A stretch of DNA of 64,000 bases, taken from NCBI GenBank assembly GCA_963669155.1, contig OZ022583.1, positions 18,283,694-18,347,693 of the forward strand. The letters run 5' to 3'. Positions 1 to 15,200 of the stretch are shown here, one piece after another. Made by a program: the position numbers and the translations under genes. The stretch's first letter is position 1; each line of letters opens with the position of its first letter. Source of the stretch: Arbacia lixula (taxonomy: Eukaryota; Echinodermata; Echinoidea; Arbacioida; Arbaciidae). The notes beneath the pieces were generated by a model. It saw only the letters and a program-made list of their open reading frames with translations. It was not told the origin of the DNA and did no database searches.

Positions 1-60
1 GTATAGTCTTGTAGATTTGTAAATACTCAAAGCCTTGCGGGGTGCGATCTCACTCGTGAT

Positions 61-120
61 AACCCCCCCCCCCCCCCCTCCCCCCAATATACCCGCACCC
101 CCCACCCCCAATTTACCCGC
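61..120. repeat. C-rich homopolymer
   Basis: A run of about 18 C, then short C-rich blocks and two similar stretches (ATATACCCGC, ATTTACCCGC). It lies just past the TAOK exon 5 donor, in the intron. Homopolymer length may be affected by sequencing error. Confidence 0.8.
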
Positions 121-132
121 TTCCCCACTCAC

Positions 133-282
133 CTAGCTTGACTACGCCATTCTCTGTGAGGAGAATGTTGGCAGCTTTGATGTCTCTATGTATCGTCTCA
201 TGGTTGTGTAAATACTCTAAGCCTTGAAGGGCTCCCTCACACACTGCCGAGATCTCGTCCTCTTGTAAAGGTTTCTTATGTA
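133..282 (-). CDS. TAOK: TAOK coding exon 5 (catalytic loop)
   Basis: A 150-nt exon with acceptor GTCTGCAG|TACAT and donor CTAG|GTGAGT. It encodes residues 118-167, from [10 protein letters not shown] through [11 protein letters not shown] to KL, then one base of the next codon (Ala before DFG in the family). Asp151 is the catalytic base. The next exon, with the activation segment, is left of base 1. Confidence 0.95.
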
Positions 283-3200
283 CTGCAGACACAAACACAT
301 AAAAAGGAGACAACAACAACAAAAACCATGAATATAAATATATGGTATACATTTTCTGAAGTACACATACATTATGCACAAACATATTGACATTGTCTGT
401 GCCCGACTGAGCAATGTGTATGTTTCTAGTTTAAACATGCACCAACATACATCCACATTTCCAGTTGAGCTCTGTGTGCCAGGTGTGCATTTTGTCACCA
501 ATAATGCACACAATCCTCATGCGCATATAGGCCAAGTTTATCATCTTTCCAGAATTTGAAATGCCTTTCAATACCCACCATCAAAAGGTGTTTCCAAAGG
601 CCTTTTCAAAAAGGTGCGGCACACGCTTTGTTATCAAAGTAGAAAGTCGTTTCAAAACAGCTTTGCGTTGATCTCGCTTCTATAAACGTGTTTCTGGCTC
701 AAACGCATTCTGGATCGCACAAATTTTTGCGTTTGAAAAAGGCTTTCCGAGCCCCATAATCAAAACACCTTTGCGTTTATCATCTCATAAAATTTCCCTG
801 AAAGGCGTTTGGAAACCTTACTTCTACCCAAGAAAAGAGATGATAAATGCACCCATAATCTAGCGCAGGAAGAATTAACCATGCCAATTCGTTCCTATCA
901 AGTGTGAGCGATCAGTGTTTTTATTGCAGGACAAAAACTTGCAGTTCACTGTCAATTCAACTGTGGGAAAATGTTGTATCTAGCAGGAAGCGGTAGCACG
1001 TGTTTGCTTGTCGTTATCTGTAGTCACACTTTCTATTTGACCAAAAGCTGATGCTAGATGCCTGTTTATTCTGTTTATCTTTGGGCACACATGTATTGAA
1101 TATCAACAAATCAAATCAATGCTGTTCCAAACATCACAAGGTTTAATAGAATATGTCATCCACTCGATCATGTATATACTCATTCATATATTCATTCATT
1201 TATTCACTCATTGATTTATTCAATCATTTATTCACTCATTCATTCATTTATTTAATTAATCATTCATTCATTCATTCATTCATTCATTCATTCATTCATT
1301 CATTCATTCATTTATTAATTCATTTATTTAATCATTCATTTATTCATTCATTCATTCATACACCAATTTATTCACTCATGCATACATTTATTCACTCATT
1401 CATTCATTCATTCATTCATGTATTCATTCATTCATGTATTAATTCATTCATGTATTCATTCATTTATTCACTCATTCATTCATTCACATATTCATTCATT
1501 TATTCACTCACTCATTCATTCATTACTACACTCAATTACATGTACTTCTTCATGTTTTCATTCATTCCTTATTACTCACACAATCATATTCACTCCTTTA
1601 TTTCTGCATTTATTTATTTTATTGCTTCATTCAAGAAGCTATATGGAAGAAGGGGAGGAAGTTGTTTTACTGCAAAAGATTTTTCCTTTTTTTATCAACT
1701 GAAGAGCTTTGCGTAATGGAAACAACATTCATGTAAATAACTAAATACATTTTTGCTTACACTTCAACATGTCAAACTTTGAAAAAAAATGGATGATGTC
1801 ACTGTGTCTCACCAGCTACATACCAACACATTCATGATTCATCGTCAAATTCAACGCGTGTCCCCATTTTTTTTTTTTTTGTTAGGCTCCGATCAAACAT
1901 AAAATCTGAATGTCAGCTTAATGGCTTACTCACTCCGCATTACCATCAAGTCAAATTGAATTACCGGAGTTGAACATTTGACTCATTGGTGGTCCAGCTG
2001 TAATGTCATAACCCTTGTGAATTCCATAGATAATGGGGTTTTCTTGGAAATGGGGCTTTGCCAATATTTCGGAGATAGTAGGGCATTGTCTGTGGCATGT
2101 GCATGATATTAATTTATAGAGTCTACAACAGGATGTTTTCGGAGATGCCTAATATATATGTAATATCAAAGGCGGAAGTATGTGACCAAGCACATGTGAA
2201 GATAGTGTACCTGTTAATTATCGAATAGGTCATTCTGCATCTATTCTGCTCTATGCTGGCAAAAGGCATCAACTACACAAATTAGCAAAATCTGTTAATT
2301 GATTATGTGTCAGTGCAACACCACATTATATGAGATTGAATATCTCATAGCAGGATTTATACTCCTTTTCAAGATTTTGTCTGCAATTTTGTACAGTACT
2401 TTCAAGGAAAGATGAATTCTTACACCCAAGTGAAAATACAACCATTTCACAATCTTCTTTGTTTTAAATGAGAGCTCTTTTTGCATTTCAGAAACTACAG
2501 TGCCTTTAGCCCCTGCATTTTTTTCTAAACCAATACTCACCATCTAAAACATCTGAGGCAGACCCAAGACAGTACTCCATGGCAAGCTGTAGAAACGGAA
2601 GCAAACAAACAAAACAAAAACAACAAATTATTAGCATTGTAAGATTTCTCACATGTCACAACACAGAAGCCAGTGCCTATAGATTATAGAGTGCCACAGT
2701 GTGTCCTCATATAAGGACATTTCTATGATTTAAGTCATGTTACATGAGTAAACAAATAAATTATTTCACTTTTTTTCAAAAGGAAACTTCTGTGCTGATA
2801 TTCACACTGTGTATCAGGAGCAACCCTGTCACTACCAAGCTCGCCATGAATCTAAAAGTGAATGGACCTTTCCTGGGAAAGTAGAGAGAGTTACATTGAA
2901 ATGGAATGTACCAAAAAATAACATTCTTGCAAAGTTCATTACTCCCCATGTCTTGCACATAGCGTGTACAAGCACACACTTCACATACAGTCATTGCAGC
3001 CCTGCCGGGCAAACCTTGGGCAAACTTTGGGGTTGTCATTGGTAACTTTTGATAAAAATGGGTATGCATACAATGTTAGTAGTCATCTCGCCAATGAGTA
3101 GCCCTAGAAAAGTGTCTTCTTCTTAGTAGTGCAGGGTTGGGGGAGACAATTAGAAGGCAGAAAAACGGAGGAAAGGAAGGAGAAGCCGCATTAATCGCCC

Positions 3201-6200
3201 ATGCTCCGTCGTGTTTTAAGATATAGACAGCACTACCTCCTGGCAATCTATCATCAAAGTGCATGTACCATGCTGTACTTGCACAGGATACAGTGGCTGA
3301 CCCGCATTGGAAATCTGTCTCTGCAGAGATAGAGTTACATGAGGAAACAGGGTGTGGCTGTAAAGAACAACATGTATGTGATATCATGGTATCTGAACCT
3401 AGTAAGTGCTCGATTGAGGAGAGCTGTGTCTCAACTACACATAAGTTGGGCTATTTCCCTGAGTAGCAGCTCACTTGTCTCAAGAACAGGGTGTTGCTTC
3501 AAAGAACAACATGTACAGTATGTGATATCATGATATCTATACCTAGTAAGTGTTGAGTAAAGCTATGTCTCAACTACCCTTAAGTTGAGCTAGTACCCTG
3601 ATCAGCAGCTTTCTTGTTTCCACAACAGGGTGTTGCTTCAAAGAACATGTATGTGATATTATGGTATCTACACCTTGTGAGTACTTGGTTGAGTAAAGCT
3701 GTGTCTCAATTACCCTTAAGTTGAGCTATTACCCTGAATAGCAGCTCACTTCTCTCAAGAACAGAGTGTTGCTTCAAAGAGCATGTATGTAATCTCATGA
3801 TATCTACACCTAGTAAGTGCTTGATTGAGTGAAGATGTGTCTGAACTCCCCTTAAGTTGGGCTATAACCCTGATTAGCAGCTTACTTGTCTCAAGAACAG
3901 GGTGTGTTGCTTCAAAGAGCAACATGTATGTGATATCATGGTATATCCAACTGGTAAGAGCTTGGTTGAGTAAAGCTGTTTTTCAACTACCCTTAGGTTG
4001 AGCTATAACCCTGATTAGCAGCTTACTTGTCTAAGAACAGGGTGCTGCTTCAAAGAACAATATGTATGTGATATCATAGTATCTCAACTTAGTAAGTGCT
4101 CAGTACTCAACTACCCCCATGTTGACCTACTACCCTTGCTACAAGGCCCCTTTTATCAAGAAAAACAGGGTGATGATGCAATAAACAACATCTGTATGTA
4201 GATGCTAACAAGTCTTCAGTAATGTGTCTCAACATTTTAAAAGTTAAAATAAAACTCAAAGCCTCATCTTGTTTTAAGCCTATTTTAAAAAAAAAAAAAA
4301 AAAAAAAAAACAGGGTGTGGTTGCAACAAACAACATGCAGACAGACAGAAGGGTGGACAGATGGACAAGCCCAAAAAACATGATGCTTCCTGGCACTCTA
4401 GGTGCGTCTTCATTAGCCCGATCAGACGAAATTGCGAGCTACATGTATTTTGCTGATCCGGGGAACTAGCCTGAAGTTGCAATCACGTCTTCATTAGCTC
4501 GAAACTCAGGATACGTAAGCTAGAGCTCGGGTTGCATAAATTATCCCGAGTTTCGCACATACCAGCAGTGTGCGACGGGATTAGGCCACTGCCGCATGGC
4601 TTCGGTTGTGAGCTCGAATTCACGCACGTGTAAAAACCTATTATGTAAACAATGCCTCGTGGGCGATGATGCATGCCGGGATCGAGATATTTTCAGGCTA
4701 ATGAACACGCTCCAAGCTAGCTCCATCTAGCCCAAGATTTCTTGGGAAATTTTCTCGACCAAATAGCGAGCTATTTTGCCTGATCTGGCTAATGAAGACG
4801 CAAATAGCTAACCATTTCGTGATCTGGCTAGCTAACCCAATCAGAACAAGCTCGCTATTTCGTCCACACCGGGCTAATGAAGACGCCCCTGAAGTGGTGA
4901 AATTGTGAAAGTATAATAAAAAAAATAATGCCTCTGGTCACTTTGTAGTAGAGGCATAACACTATGAATGACACTGCTGTCATGCATGGTTCAGTAAATT
5001 AACATGTGATACAAAGCAAGGAATGTTTAAAGGGATAGTTCACACTGAAAAAAAGTTGGTTTCAATAAAAGCAGTAACATGAAAGAAACATAGTAATGAA
5101 GGTTTGGCGAAAATCCATCAAAGGATGACAAAGTTATGATCGTTTGAAATCTTAATTTTATGACATCACGTGCGCGGTGCTCTCCTATGTGTTGGGTACA
5201 GAATAATTCCATTTTTTTTCTGTTTTTGACAACATAATTTTTTTTTTTTTACAGGCGTGTGTGTGTAAACACATATTTCTAATGATGTATTAAATGCACA
5301 GGTAAACCCTTCACTAAAATGTTTCTGTCATGTGTCAGCTTTTATTGAAATCAAAATAATTTCAGGGTGAACAATCCCTTTAATCCCCTGGAGACTGGTG
5401 TGGGTGGTGAAGATCCGCTACACACAGGTACAAGTAGGTCACAGATACAGGAAGGAGAGGCATCCGATATATCCATAACTGACTGTAACTCAATGAGTGA
5501 TAAACACTACTGCCAGGTTCAGCCTCTTTCAAGGCAAAGATCATGGTGCGGTAAATTCGTCAGCTTTTTCACGACCCATCAAACCCTTGTGAGGCACTGT
5601 TTCGATGGTTTATCAAAATGGTGACCATTTGTGTCTGAATAATCCAGAACTAATTTTGAACTGTAATGGTTACAGGGGGAAAAATACACGGGGGCTCTGG
5701 GCGATTTTGCCCCCGAAATGCTTAAAAGAGCACTGGAAAATGTTAAAAGAGCCCCCACAATTTCCATAGATACAATAGAAAATTGTAGACAAATCGGGCA
5801 ATGTGCTCAAAAAGTAGCCCCCGCAAATGTTGAACTAAATGTTTCCCTGCAAGGTTACCAATGTCTTACTGCCAAAAACAGACAAATAATGATATGCACA
5901 CAAGTAGGAATTTTGAAGAAGCTAGACAAATCATAAGTTATGAATATCGACATATGTAAAATAGCTGTACAACTGACAGTGCTAGTGAAGCATTAAGTGT
6001 GTTATTATGTGTGGAAGTATTAGCACCAGAGCAGGTTCATATTCAAAATGGTGGTGTAAATTTTACATAAAATAGTGCTTTGCAGCTGACCTTGGCCTTC
6101 ACGATATAAGACATGTAACTACGGGATACGAGACCAACATGTACGACGCAAATGACTCGGTAATAAAAGGATATGATAGCTGTAAAGCAGACAGCATCTT

Positions 6201-9200
6201 GTGCTAATTTCTTTTTTAGTCATTTAGTACCAGTAAGGCATTCTTTTAATTTTATATCAGATGATCACGATGCCGTTAGACCATCTGACACTGAGGGAGG
6301 ATAAGTACAAATTTAGATAGAATAGAATAATGAATGTAATCGATCCCATCCCAGCAATGTTTCCAGTTATGAATATGACAATCTAGGATCAAATTGAACA
6401 ATTATTTGCCAGGGTCATTGTTTTAAGGTCATCAATTGAGCATCTTCAACTTTGTTTTCCATTACATCCAATGAGAAAAAGTAATCGTCAAAACAGGGCC
6501 TATATTTTTTGCTCAATCAAGCCCAAGTATATATTCACTGATGACAATGATGGAACATCCAAATATTAGCCACATACACAGATAGCTTTATTGCCACTTT
6601 CTGGCCTAAAAATTCAATTGATTCGATCTCATTATTTCAACTACCACGCAAATATTAAGAAATGAAATGCTGTGACAAAAATTTCTTAAGCCACCCTCCC
6701 CCCAACAAGAACTAGACATTGCCATTCGAGTCTTCTATATCCTACATATTCTAGTGTTTTAATTTAGCTCCTAGTTTTTTACCCAAAACAACGCATTGAA
6801 CGCCATCAACGTGTGGTACACTGTGCATGTGCTCGCATCCACAAAGGGTTAATCAAAGCTTGACCTACTTCACGAATGTGCTGCCTCTGGCCACTCCGAG
6901 AGCGAGGGAGGGTGTCATGAATGAAATGTCAGAGGAGCATGCATACTTCAATGTACATGGACGTTGTTCACATACATGCATGCATGATGTGTGCAATGCA
7001 TGAAGCATACCATGTACCAGTGTGTTGCAGCTTCCATTTCGACACGCACCACATCATTCTACCATACGTTACAGCGGAAACGTTAGAAAGCGACTGGCCA
7101 CGCACCTGTACTTCAAAATCAATTGTTGGATTATTTGATGTGGTCCACATTTGTCAAAGGAGTATGGACACACTATATACAATGTACAAGTATGAAATGT
7201 ACAATGTACTAGTGTGTTACAGCTCATTATGCTCCAGTTTATTCCTTTCAGTAGAAAGCGACTGACCACATTCATGTACATGTACTTCAAAAATCAAGTT
7301 TTTGATGATCTTAAATTATCGGAATAGTTTACCATGTACTACTACATTACAGCTCATATAGACATGATCTACATTCTACCATACATTAACTTTTTGCACG
7401 ATATGTGCTCATAAATCCCACAGAGGAGCAATGTGTTGGTATAAATATAGAGAGTTAAGTGGAAAAGTGAAAAGCAAGCGATCGGCCAAGTAGATGTACT
7501 TCAACATCAAGTGTTGGATGATTCTAATTTCTCCAAAGCAGACCTTTGAGATCGAGCAATTTGCCACTTAAAAATAAAACACAACACTTCCCTGGCTTCC
7601 GCCATGCTATGCACAATAATATTTCAAAGAAGTTCATCATATTTAACTGAGGTTTATCAAACATTTACCCTTGGAAATGCTATCAATATTTTCATCTGAT
7701 AATCATACATATTGGAAGAGAAAAGTCGACTTGACTTTCTGCCTTACTTGATTAGATAATGCCATGCATAACTTACTGCAAAACCATATTTGAATGAGGT
7801 TTATCAAACAACTACCCTTTGAAATGCTATCAATATTTTCATCTGATAATTTCACATAATGGAATAGAAAACTCTACTTTCTTCCAGTAGAGTTTACTTG
7901 GAGCCCCATGCCATGTTAATTTAATGCACAATCATATTTGAATAAAATTTATCAAACACTATCCCCTGGAAATCTCTATTTTAACTGCTAATCATACAAA
8001 GTTCGTATTGGAGGAGAAAGCTTGACTTTCTGCCTTGCGCGGAACAAACTTCACTGCAAGCTTCATGGCAAGCCCTCAAAACAAGAGGCAGGCCGGAATG
8101 GGAGAAAACATCCGTCTGCACAAACAGCTTCCACACAAAGGGAAACTTCCATCGCAACCCACCTGAGTTCCCGCCTTCAGCAACTTCCTGTAAACTACAA
8201 TGAACTCCTTGAAAAAGGAGAGTCACAACCCAAGTGCTAATTATAAAACTAGAAAGTGCTGTTTTTATGATGTGTGTGTATGTATGCCTGAAACACATGT
8301 ATGTACAGCAATAGAAGGATTTCCTTGAAAGTCGACTGCCTCAGTGAATATACTGCAATGTTATCCCTCTCATTACTATTGGCAAGAAATTGCGTAGTAA
8401 GTCAATGTAGATTCCAAGGCTTGGTACTGAGAAAATTAACTTTTTTTTTTACATGTACATTAGATAACGCTAATTTTTCATCAGTAATGAAGGCGAATCC
8501 CACGGAGCAGCATTTTAATTGGTGTTGACAAGTTAAAGGGATAACTCACCCTGAAGATAAATTGGTTTCAATAAAGGCAAAAACATGAAACAAGAAACCT
8601 ATTAGTCAAGGTTTGACGAAAATCTGTCAAAGGATAAGAGAGTTATGATCTTTTGAAATGTCAATTTGGTGACGTCAAGTGCGAGGTGCTCTCTTCAGTA
8701 GTCTTGGTTCAAGGCTGTTTAGTGTGGTCTGCCTGTTGTTCATGTACTACAATCAGAAGTACATGTAAGTTGGGACCAGTGAAATTTCACAGGGGCTCTG
8801 CGCCCTGCAATACATAAGAGCCCCTGATGACGACCAAAGTGCCCCTGAACATGATCGAAGTACCCCTGTGAAAAGTGAGACTAAACCAGACATGTGTATA
8901 CATCACATTGAGGGTTTTCAGGCTTTGCCCCTGCATGACACACATGCATGATTAAATGATCGATACGAGAGGGGGCTGGTATGCTGAGACTAAGACCAGA
9001 TGTGTGCATATATCACACTGTGCCATCCATGCCAGGTCTGATCTGTAAGCTGAGCCAATAACCAGGATGGGAGGATTGTTTAATAATGAGTAGGGTCTGG
9101 TAATACCAAGACTAAGACCAGATGTGTGCATATATCACACTGTGCCATCCATGCCAGGTCTGATCTGTAAGCTGAGCCAATAACCAGGATGGGAGGATCG

Positions 9201-12200
9201 TTTAATAATGAGTAGGGTCTGGTAATACCAAGACTAAGACCAGATGTGGGCATATATCACACTGTGCCATCCATGCCAGGTCTGATCTGTAAGCTGAGCC
9301 AATAACCAGGATGGAAGGATTGTTTAATAATGAGTAGGGTCTGGTAATACCAAGACTAAGACCAGATGTGTGCATATATCACACTGTGCCATCCATGCCA
9401 GGTCTGATCTGTAAGCTGAGCCAATAACCAGGATGGAAGGATCGTTTAATAATGAGTAGGGTCTGGTAATACCAAGACTAAGACCAGATGTGTGCATATA
9501 TCACACTGTGCCATCCATGCCAGGTCTGATCTGTAAGCTGAGCCAATAACCAGGATGGGAGGATTGTTTAATAATGAGTAGGGTCTGGTAATACCAAGAC
9601 TAAGACCAGATGTGTGCATATATCACACTGTGCCATCCATGCCAGGTCTGATCTGTAAGCTGAGCCAATAACCAGGATGGAAGGACCGTTTAATAATGAG
9701 TAGGGTCTGGTAATACCAAGACTAAGACCAGATGTGGGCATATATCACACTGTGCCATCCATGCCAGGTCTGATCTGTAAGCTGAGCCAATAACCAGGAT
9801 GGGAGGATCGTTTAATAATGAGTAGGGTCTGGTAATACCAAGACTAAGACCAGATGTGTGCATATATCACACTGTGCCATCCATGCCAGGTCTGATCTGT
9901 AAGCTGAGCCAATAACCAGGATGGGAGGATTGTTTAATAATGAGTAGGGTCTGGTAATACCAAGACTAAGACCAGATGTGTGCATATATCACACTGTGCC
10001 ATCCATGCCAGGTCTGATCTGTAAGCTGAGCCAATAACCAGGATGGAAGGATCGTTTAATAATGAGTAGGGTCTGGTAATACCAAGACTAAGAGCAGATG
10101 TAAGCATATATCACACTGTGCCATCCATGCCAGGTCTGATCTGTAAGCTGAGCCAATAACCAGGATGGGAGGATTGTAATAATGAGTAGGGTCTGGTAAT
10201 ACCAAGACTAAGACCAGATGCGTGCATGTATCACACTGTGCCATCCATGCCAGGTCTGATCTGTAAGCTGAGCCAATAACCAGGATGGGAGGATTGTAAT
10301 AATGAGTAGGGTCTGGTAATACCAAGACTAAGACCAGATGTGGGCATATATCACATCGTGCCATCCATGCCAGGTCTGATCTGTAAGCTGAGCCAATAAC
10401 CAGGATGGGAGGATCGTTTAATAATGAGTAGGGTCTGATAATACCAAGACTAAGACCAGATGTGGGCATGTATCACACTGTGCCACCCATGCCAGGTCTG
10501 ATCTGTAAGCTGAGCCAATAACCAGGATGGAAGGATCGTTTAATAATGAGTAGGGTCTGGTAATACCAAGACTAAGACCAGATGTGTGCATATATCACAC
10601 TGTGCCATCCATGCCAGGTCTGATCTGTAAGCTGAGCCAATAACCAGGATGGAAGGATCGTTTAATAATGAGTAGGGCCTGGTAATACCAAGACTAAGAC
10701 CGGATGTGTGCATATATCACACTGTGCCATCCATGCCAGGTCTGATCTGTAAGCTGAGCCAATAACCAGGATGGGAGGATTGTTTAATTGGGAATTAAGT
10801 TCAAGGCCAGGCAGTTTATTTCAGAACCACACACAAGGTTCCACGCACTCCAGATCAAAGATACTTGCACATGTATCACTATAATATTCAGTGACGATGC
10901 CCAGGGCCATACAAATGAAAGTAAAAACATTGATTTGGAAGTAATTTAAATCATTTCGTCAGAAGTTAAATAAATTCACACTGAAGTTTCTTAGAATAGC
11001 TTATGAAAGTTATGCATTTTTCCTTAGCTTCTTTCTATTTTGTCTGAAACTAAACAAGTTTCATATTCATAATTAAATCACATGTTTGCAGTTACATTAT
11101 TTTATATGCAGTATACATTACATCCTTCAACCACTAGGTTTTACTAAAGTGCGTCACTCTGCAACCAAAAACTGTACATGTATGTACAGTAACTTGGTTG
11201 GGGGGTTATCACAAAAAAAAAGGAAGCATGGAATTAAATCTTTGTTGAAAAAAACATACGTTAGTTGAATAATTCAATAAATCTAAATGAATATGATAAA
11301 GATTTTAATCAATAATGAAAAAAATTGCAAGGAGGAAAGAGACAGAGCACTGATGTATAAACAAACACATGGGTCTGAGTTGAACAGGATAACCATCACT
11401 GACATACAGGGTGGTCAACAGAAACTCTTTTATGCGTGGCTCAAACAGGTAGAATGTCACTTTTTGTCAGATATATCTGTGCTGGTTGCCTGGAACGCGT
11501 GGCACAAAAAGAGCAAAATCCAATAAGAATAATAAGACTGATACTGATTTTATGGTTGGCACAGTAAATTTACACAATCACTTTCTGGGGTTTGCCGCGG
11601 GCATGTTCTACACTGGGAACCGCCCTGCTCACGTATAAAGACATCCATGGGACTGGACAAGGGAGGTTTGGTTCTTACCCAGGCGGTGTGATCTCGAAGA
11701 TAGCAGCCCTTGAATTCTATACAGTTTCCATGGCGAACTCTGTGGATGAACCGCACCTCCTTGATGATGTCTTGCCATTTCTGGAACGAGAAGAAACAAA
11801 TAGATGCAAGTGTTAAGATTAAAAAGACGAGATGCTGTATCATAATGGATCGTTTATTGCTTTCCAAAAACAGTGTCATTTTCACAAAAGTTTTTTTTAG
11901 CTTTCTTAACGATTCCATTAATTTTGCAGCAACTAGAACATTCTTAATGGTAACCACAATTTGCTGTTATCATGTAATCGGGAGTCACATCACCTCCAGT
12001 TCCATGTTTTCCAATTAAAGGGGGAAATCTCATCTTAAAGGACAACTCAATTTTTTCAACGTACTACTAGTTTACATTTTTTTTATTACCATTTACAGTA
12101 TATCACCGTCATGGTTCTTCCAGCCCATGAAACAATTTATATTCTTTTCCCATCTCCTAACATATCATGCATGTATGTACGGTACGCTGCTATTACATGC

Positions 12201-15200
12201 ATGTAATTGCTAATTGCTGTAACGTGTACATATGATATGACAGAATATTGCACATGTAGTGTAATGTGTTTACAAACTTCTATACCAGACTGACATACAC
12301 GTACAATAATAATATCAGTTCTTACATAGTGCATAATACCTGCTGAGACAAAAAAGAAAAATAACAAGAAGGAAGGAAAAGAAAATGCTGCTGCATCTAG
12401 ATCGAACATAAGCAGTCATATGCACTGCTAGATAAAACGTCTTGAGTTGTTATAATCTTAATGTATGTAAATCATATCATTCAATAAACCCATTCAACTT
12501 GCATAAGTGTAATTGAACAAATACAACACACACACATACACACATCTTACATTGTGCTACCAACTGGGAGTGACTACCCCTTCTCCTAATCAGTTAATCT
12601 CGCAAATAGCCCACCAATGGGACCCCAATGATGTTTGCAAAGCCAGCCAAGTCCAGCTCAGAAGATGGACAGAGCAAATACCCACATGCAGCACCAAGGA
12701 GAATTGTGACGTCTTTTAAATGGCGCTTGGTACGTTGACCCCTCCTCTCAGTCCCACAGGCAATAAGCTGTGTTGGAATTGACAAGGGACTGTGCATGCT
12801 GGTACTGAGAGGGTTGAATTTAAAGGCACTGTTCACCCTAAAATTATTTTGGTTTTAATAAAAGGAGACACATGAAAGAAACATATAAGTGAAGGAAAAG
12901 AGTTATTAGAATTTGAAATTTTAATTTTGTAACGTTGCGTGCGAGGTGCTCTCCCATATCTTGTGTACAATATAACTACAGAAGTTGTTTTTTTCTTTCT
13001 GTTTTTGACAGCGGAATGATTTTTTTTTGTGCAGGTATTTGTGAAAAATCATATTTTTAATGATGTATCAAATGCACAGGTATAAGGATGCATGTACAGT
13101 TGAGGCCAAAAGTTTACATGTATACATCTAGGAAATTCAAAGAAATGTTGCCACTTGCCAAACATCATACAATTTACTGTATCTTATAACATATTTGTGC
13201 TATCATGATGAATTTGATATCCAACGAATGAGTATATCATAGCCCTTCATCACATTGCTATGTCATCAGGAGCTGAAAACTGTTTAGGTGTCATTTTTTC
13301 CCCCCAAAAAAAATCATATTTTAGACAAATTGAAAATAAAAACTGAACAAAAACATTTCATATTTGTGCTACAGGGCTCGACAAACCCGCTTGCCCGATT
13401 GCCCGGGGCAAGTGAAAATGACGCCCGGGCAAGCATTTCTCAAAGACAATTGCCCGTCCGGGCAAGTGGTTATTTTTCACCAAAAAAATATGAAAATAAC
13501 ATTGTTCTTACGCATATGTGAGAAAATTAATGTGAATGTGTCTCGTATCATGTCAAACCAGGCAAACACAGCCGAAATTGGAGTGAGATCACCGAGATTT
13601 TGTCATGAAAATTCGTCTGAAACTCCGTTTCGTGGACGCTGCCATCTTGAACTGAAAAATAAGTTCTGCGCATGCGCGATATCCGCATTACCGATATTTT
13701 AACCAGATACGAGTGATCGCTTGCGATCGCGAATGTGCGCATGCTCGATGTGAAATTTTTCGGAACAGCTGTGTTTATTCGTGTGTCTGGCGCCCATAAA
13801 CCGTATTTACGTGGATTACTACATATGGGACTGTAATGTGAAAACGTATGTAAGTGATAGTTGTATGAGTTCAGCACTTATACCTGCCGTGGAGCAGCAA
13901 TGTTTTAATTGATTTGCCCATGATTTTGATCGCTACCAGCACACTTGAAACGGTAAAATTAGCACATCTACCAAGAAGTCTACCCAGAAATATCGGGCTG
14001 ATTACTCTAAGGTTTCCTGTATTGACAAGCTCCAAACTGGGAGATCATGGGCCTAGACTAGTTTATCCACAACAGATACAGCCTACGGCTAGGCGGCTAG
14101 TAACGGGTAGCTAGCCGCCCAGCCGTTCCGGGGCTATAGGGTCTAACCGGACGCTAATACAGACCTAGAAATCACTTTTTTGGACGAATTCAACGGCAAA
14201 GAAGTTGTCTAGGGTTAGACATTTTACTTTTGAAATGTGACTGTTTATAATCCTGTCAGCGAGTTACATGTATTATGACAAGCTTTGCACCCTACAATTT
14301 ATGTGGTGTAGTTAGTGTTGTCATGAATGCCTCTAGACCTACCTACATGTAGTGAGCAGAGTCTGCTCCCAACATGCCCAATTATTAAGGGAGGTCAGGC
14401 GTCTGTATATCGAGTGAAAGCAAGAGAAGAGTACTATAGTTAGGAGAGTCAGTGCTAAACATGATGGACTCGTATGATTAAAAACAAACACTAATAATAT
14501 TGAATGAGTCAGATGAAATGAGACTCTTTCGGGTATTTGTATCCATGTTGTTGTGTCTTGACCCGTGAACTAGAAAAAGCTTGCGTGGTTAAGTCGCTGC
14601 CCGGTAAGTGGTAGATTGCAGGTTCAAATCCTGTCTGGTTCCAAGATTTTTGTCTGACTTGTTTTTCGTTCATTTACAGAATGGAGCACGCTATCCTTAT
14701 TACTGGGTGTATGCCTAAAATTTCTTTGCAAACACTAGTAACTCAAATACATATTTATTATGTTCAGTTGTCGTGTGAAGTATGTATAATTCAGCAGGAT
14801 AAGGTATACCGCCGCTTCTGCAGAAAAATTAGTGAAAAACAAAGGTAATAATAACAAAAAACAGGGCAAGCAGTTTTTCCTCCAGGGCAAGCAAATATTT
14901 TTATCACTTGCCCTGTCGGGCAAGTGATAAAAATTTTTTTTGTAGAGCCCTGTGCTAGTTTCTTCTCAACACAAACATTTCAGATTACATTTTTTTGTTC
15001 AGTGGTTGCATATCATGATAGAAAATGTAATATAAATCATAGATTTGACATTTATATTTTTCTATGGATCGATGTTTGAAAATATAATAACAATAGAATA
15101 CATTTGGCACGAATATTACCTTTTTTCTTCAAAGAAATTCCACCTGAAATATAATTTAATCCCCACAGCATCCCAGTCATGTGAAAGAGCTTAATAGGCT

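Noticed and set aside
1153..1716. 187-codon plus-strand frame rich in His, Ser and Ile
   Set aside because: It is the translation of the ATTC microsatellite; there is no domain and no splice context.
10056..10469. 137-codon minus-strand frame with internal repeats
   Set aside because: It arises because the 120-bp satellite units keep frame (120 is a multiple of 3); it breaks where the unit is 122 bp.
8974..10788. CRISPR-like regular repeats
   Set aside because: Repeats are contiguous with no unique spacers, and the host is an animal genome; this is a satellite.
14579..14645. A functional tRNA gene
   Set aside because: The B box and T-arm are good, but I could not pair an acceptor stem or an anticodon arm.
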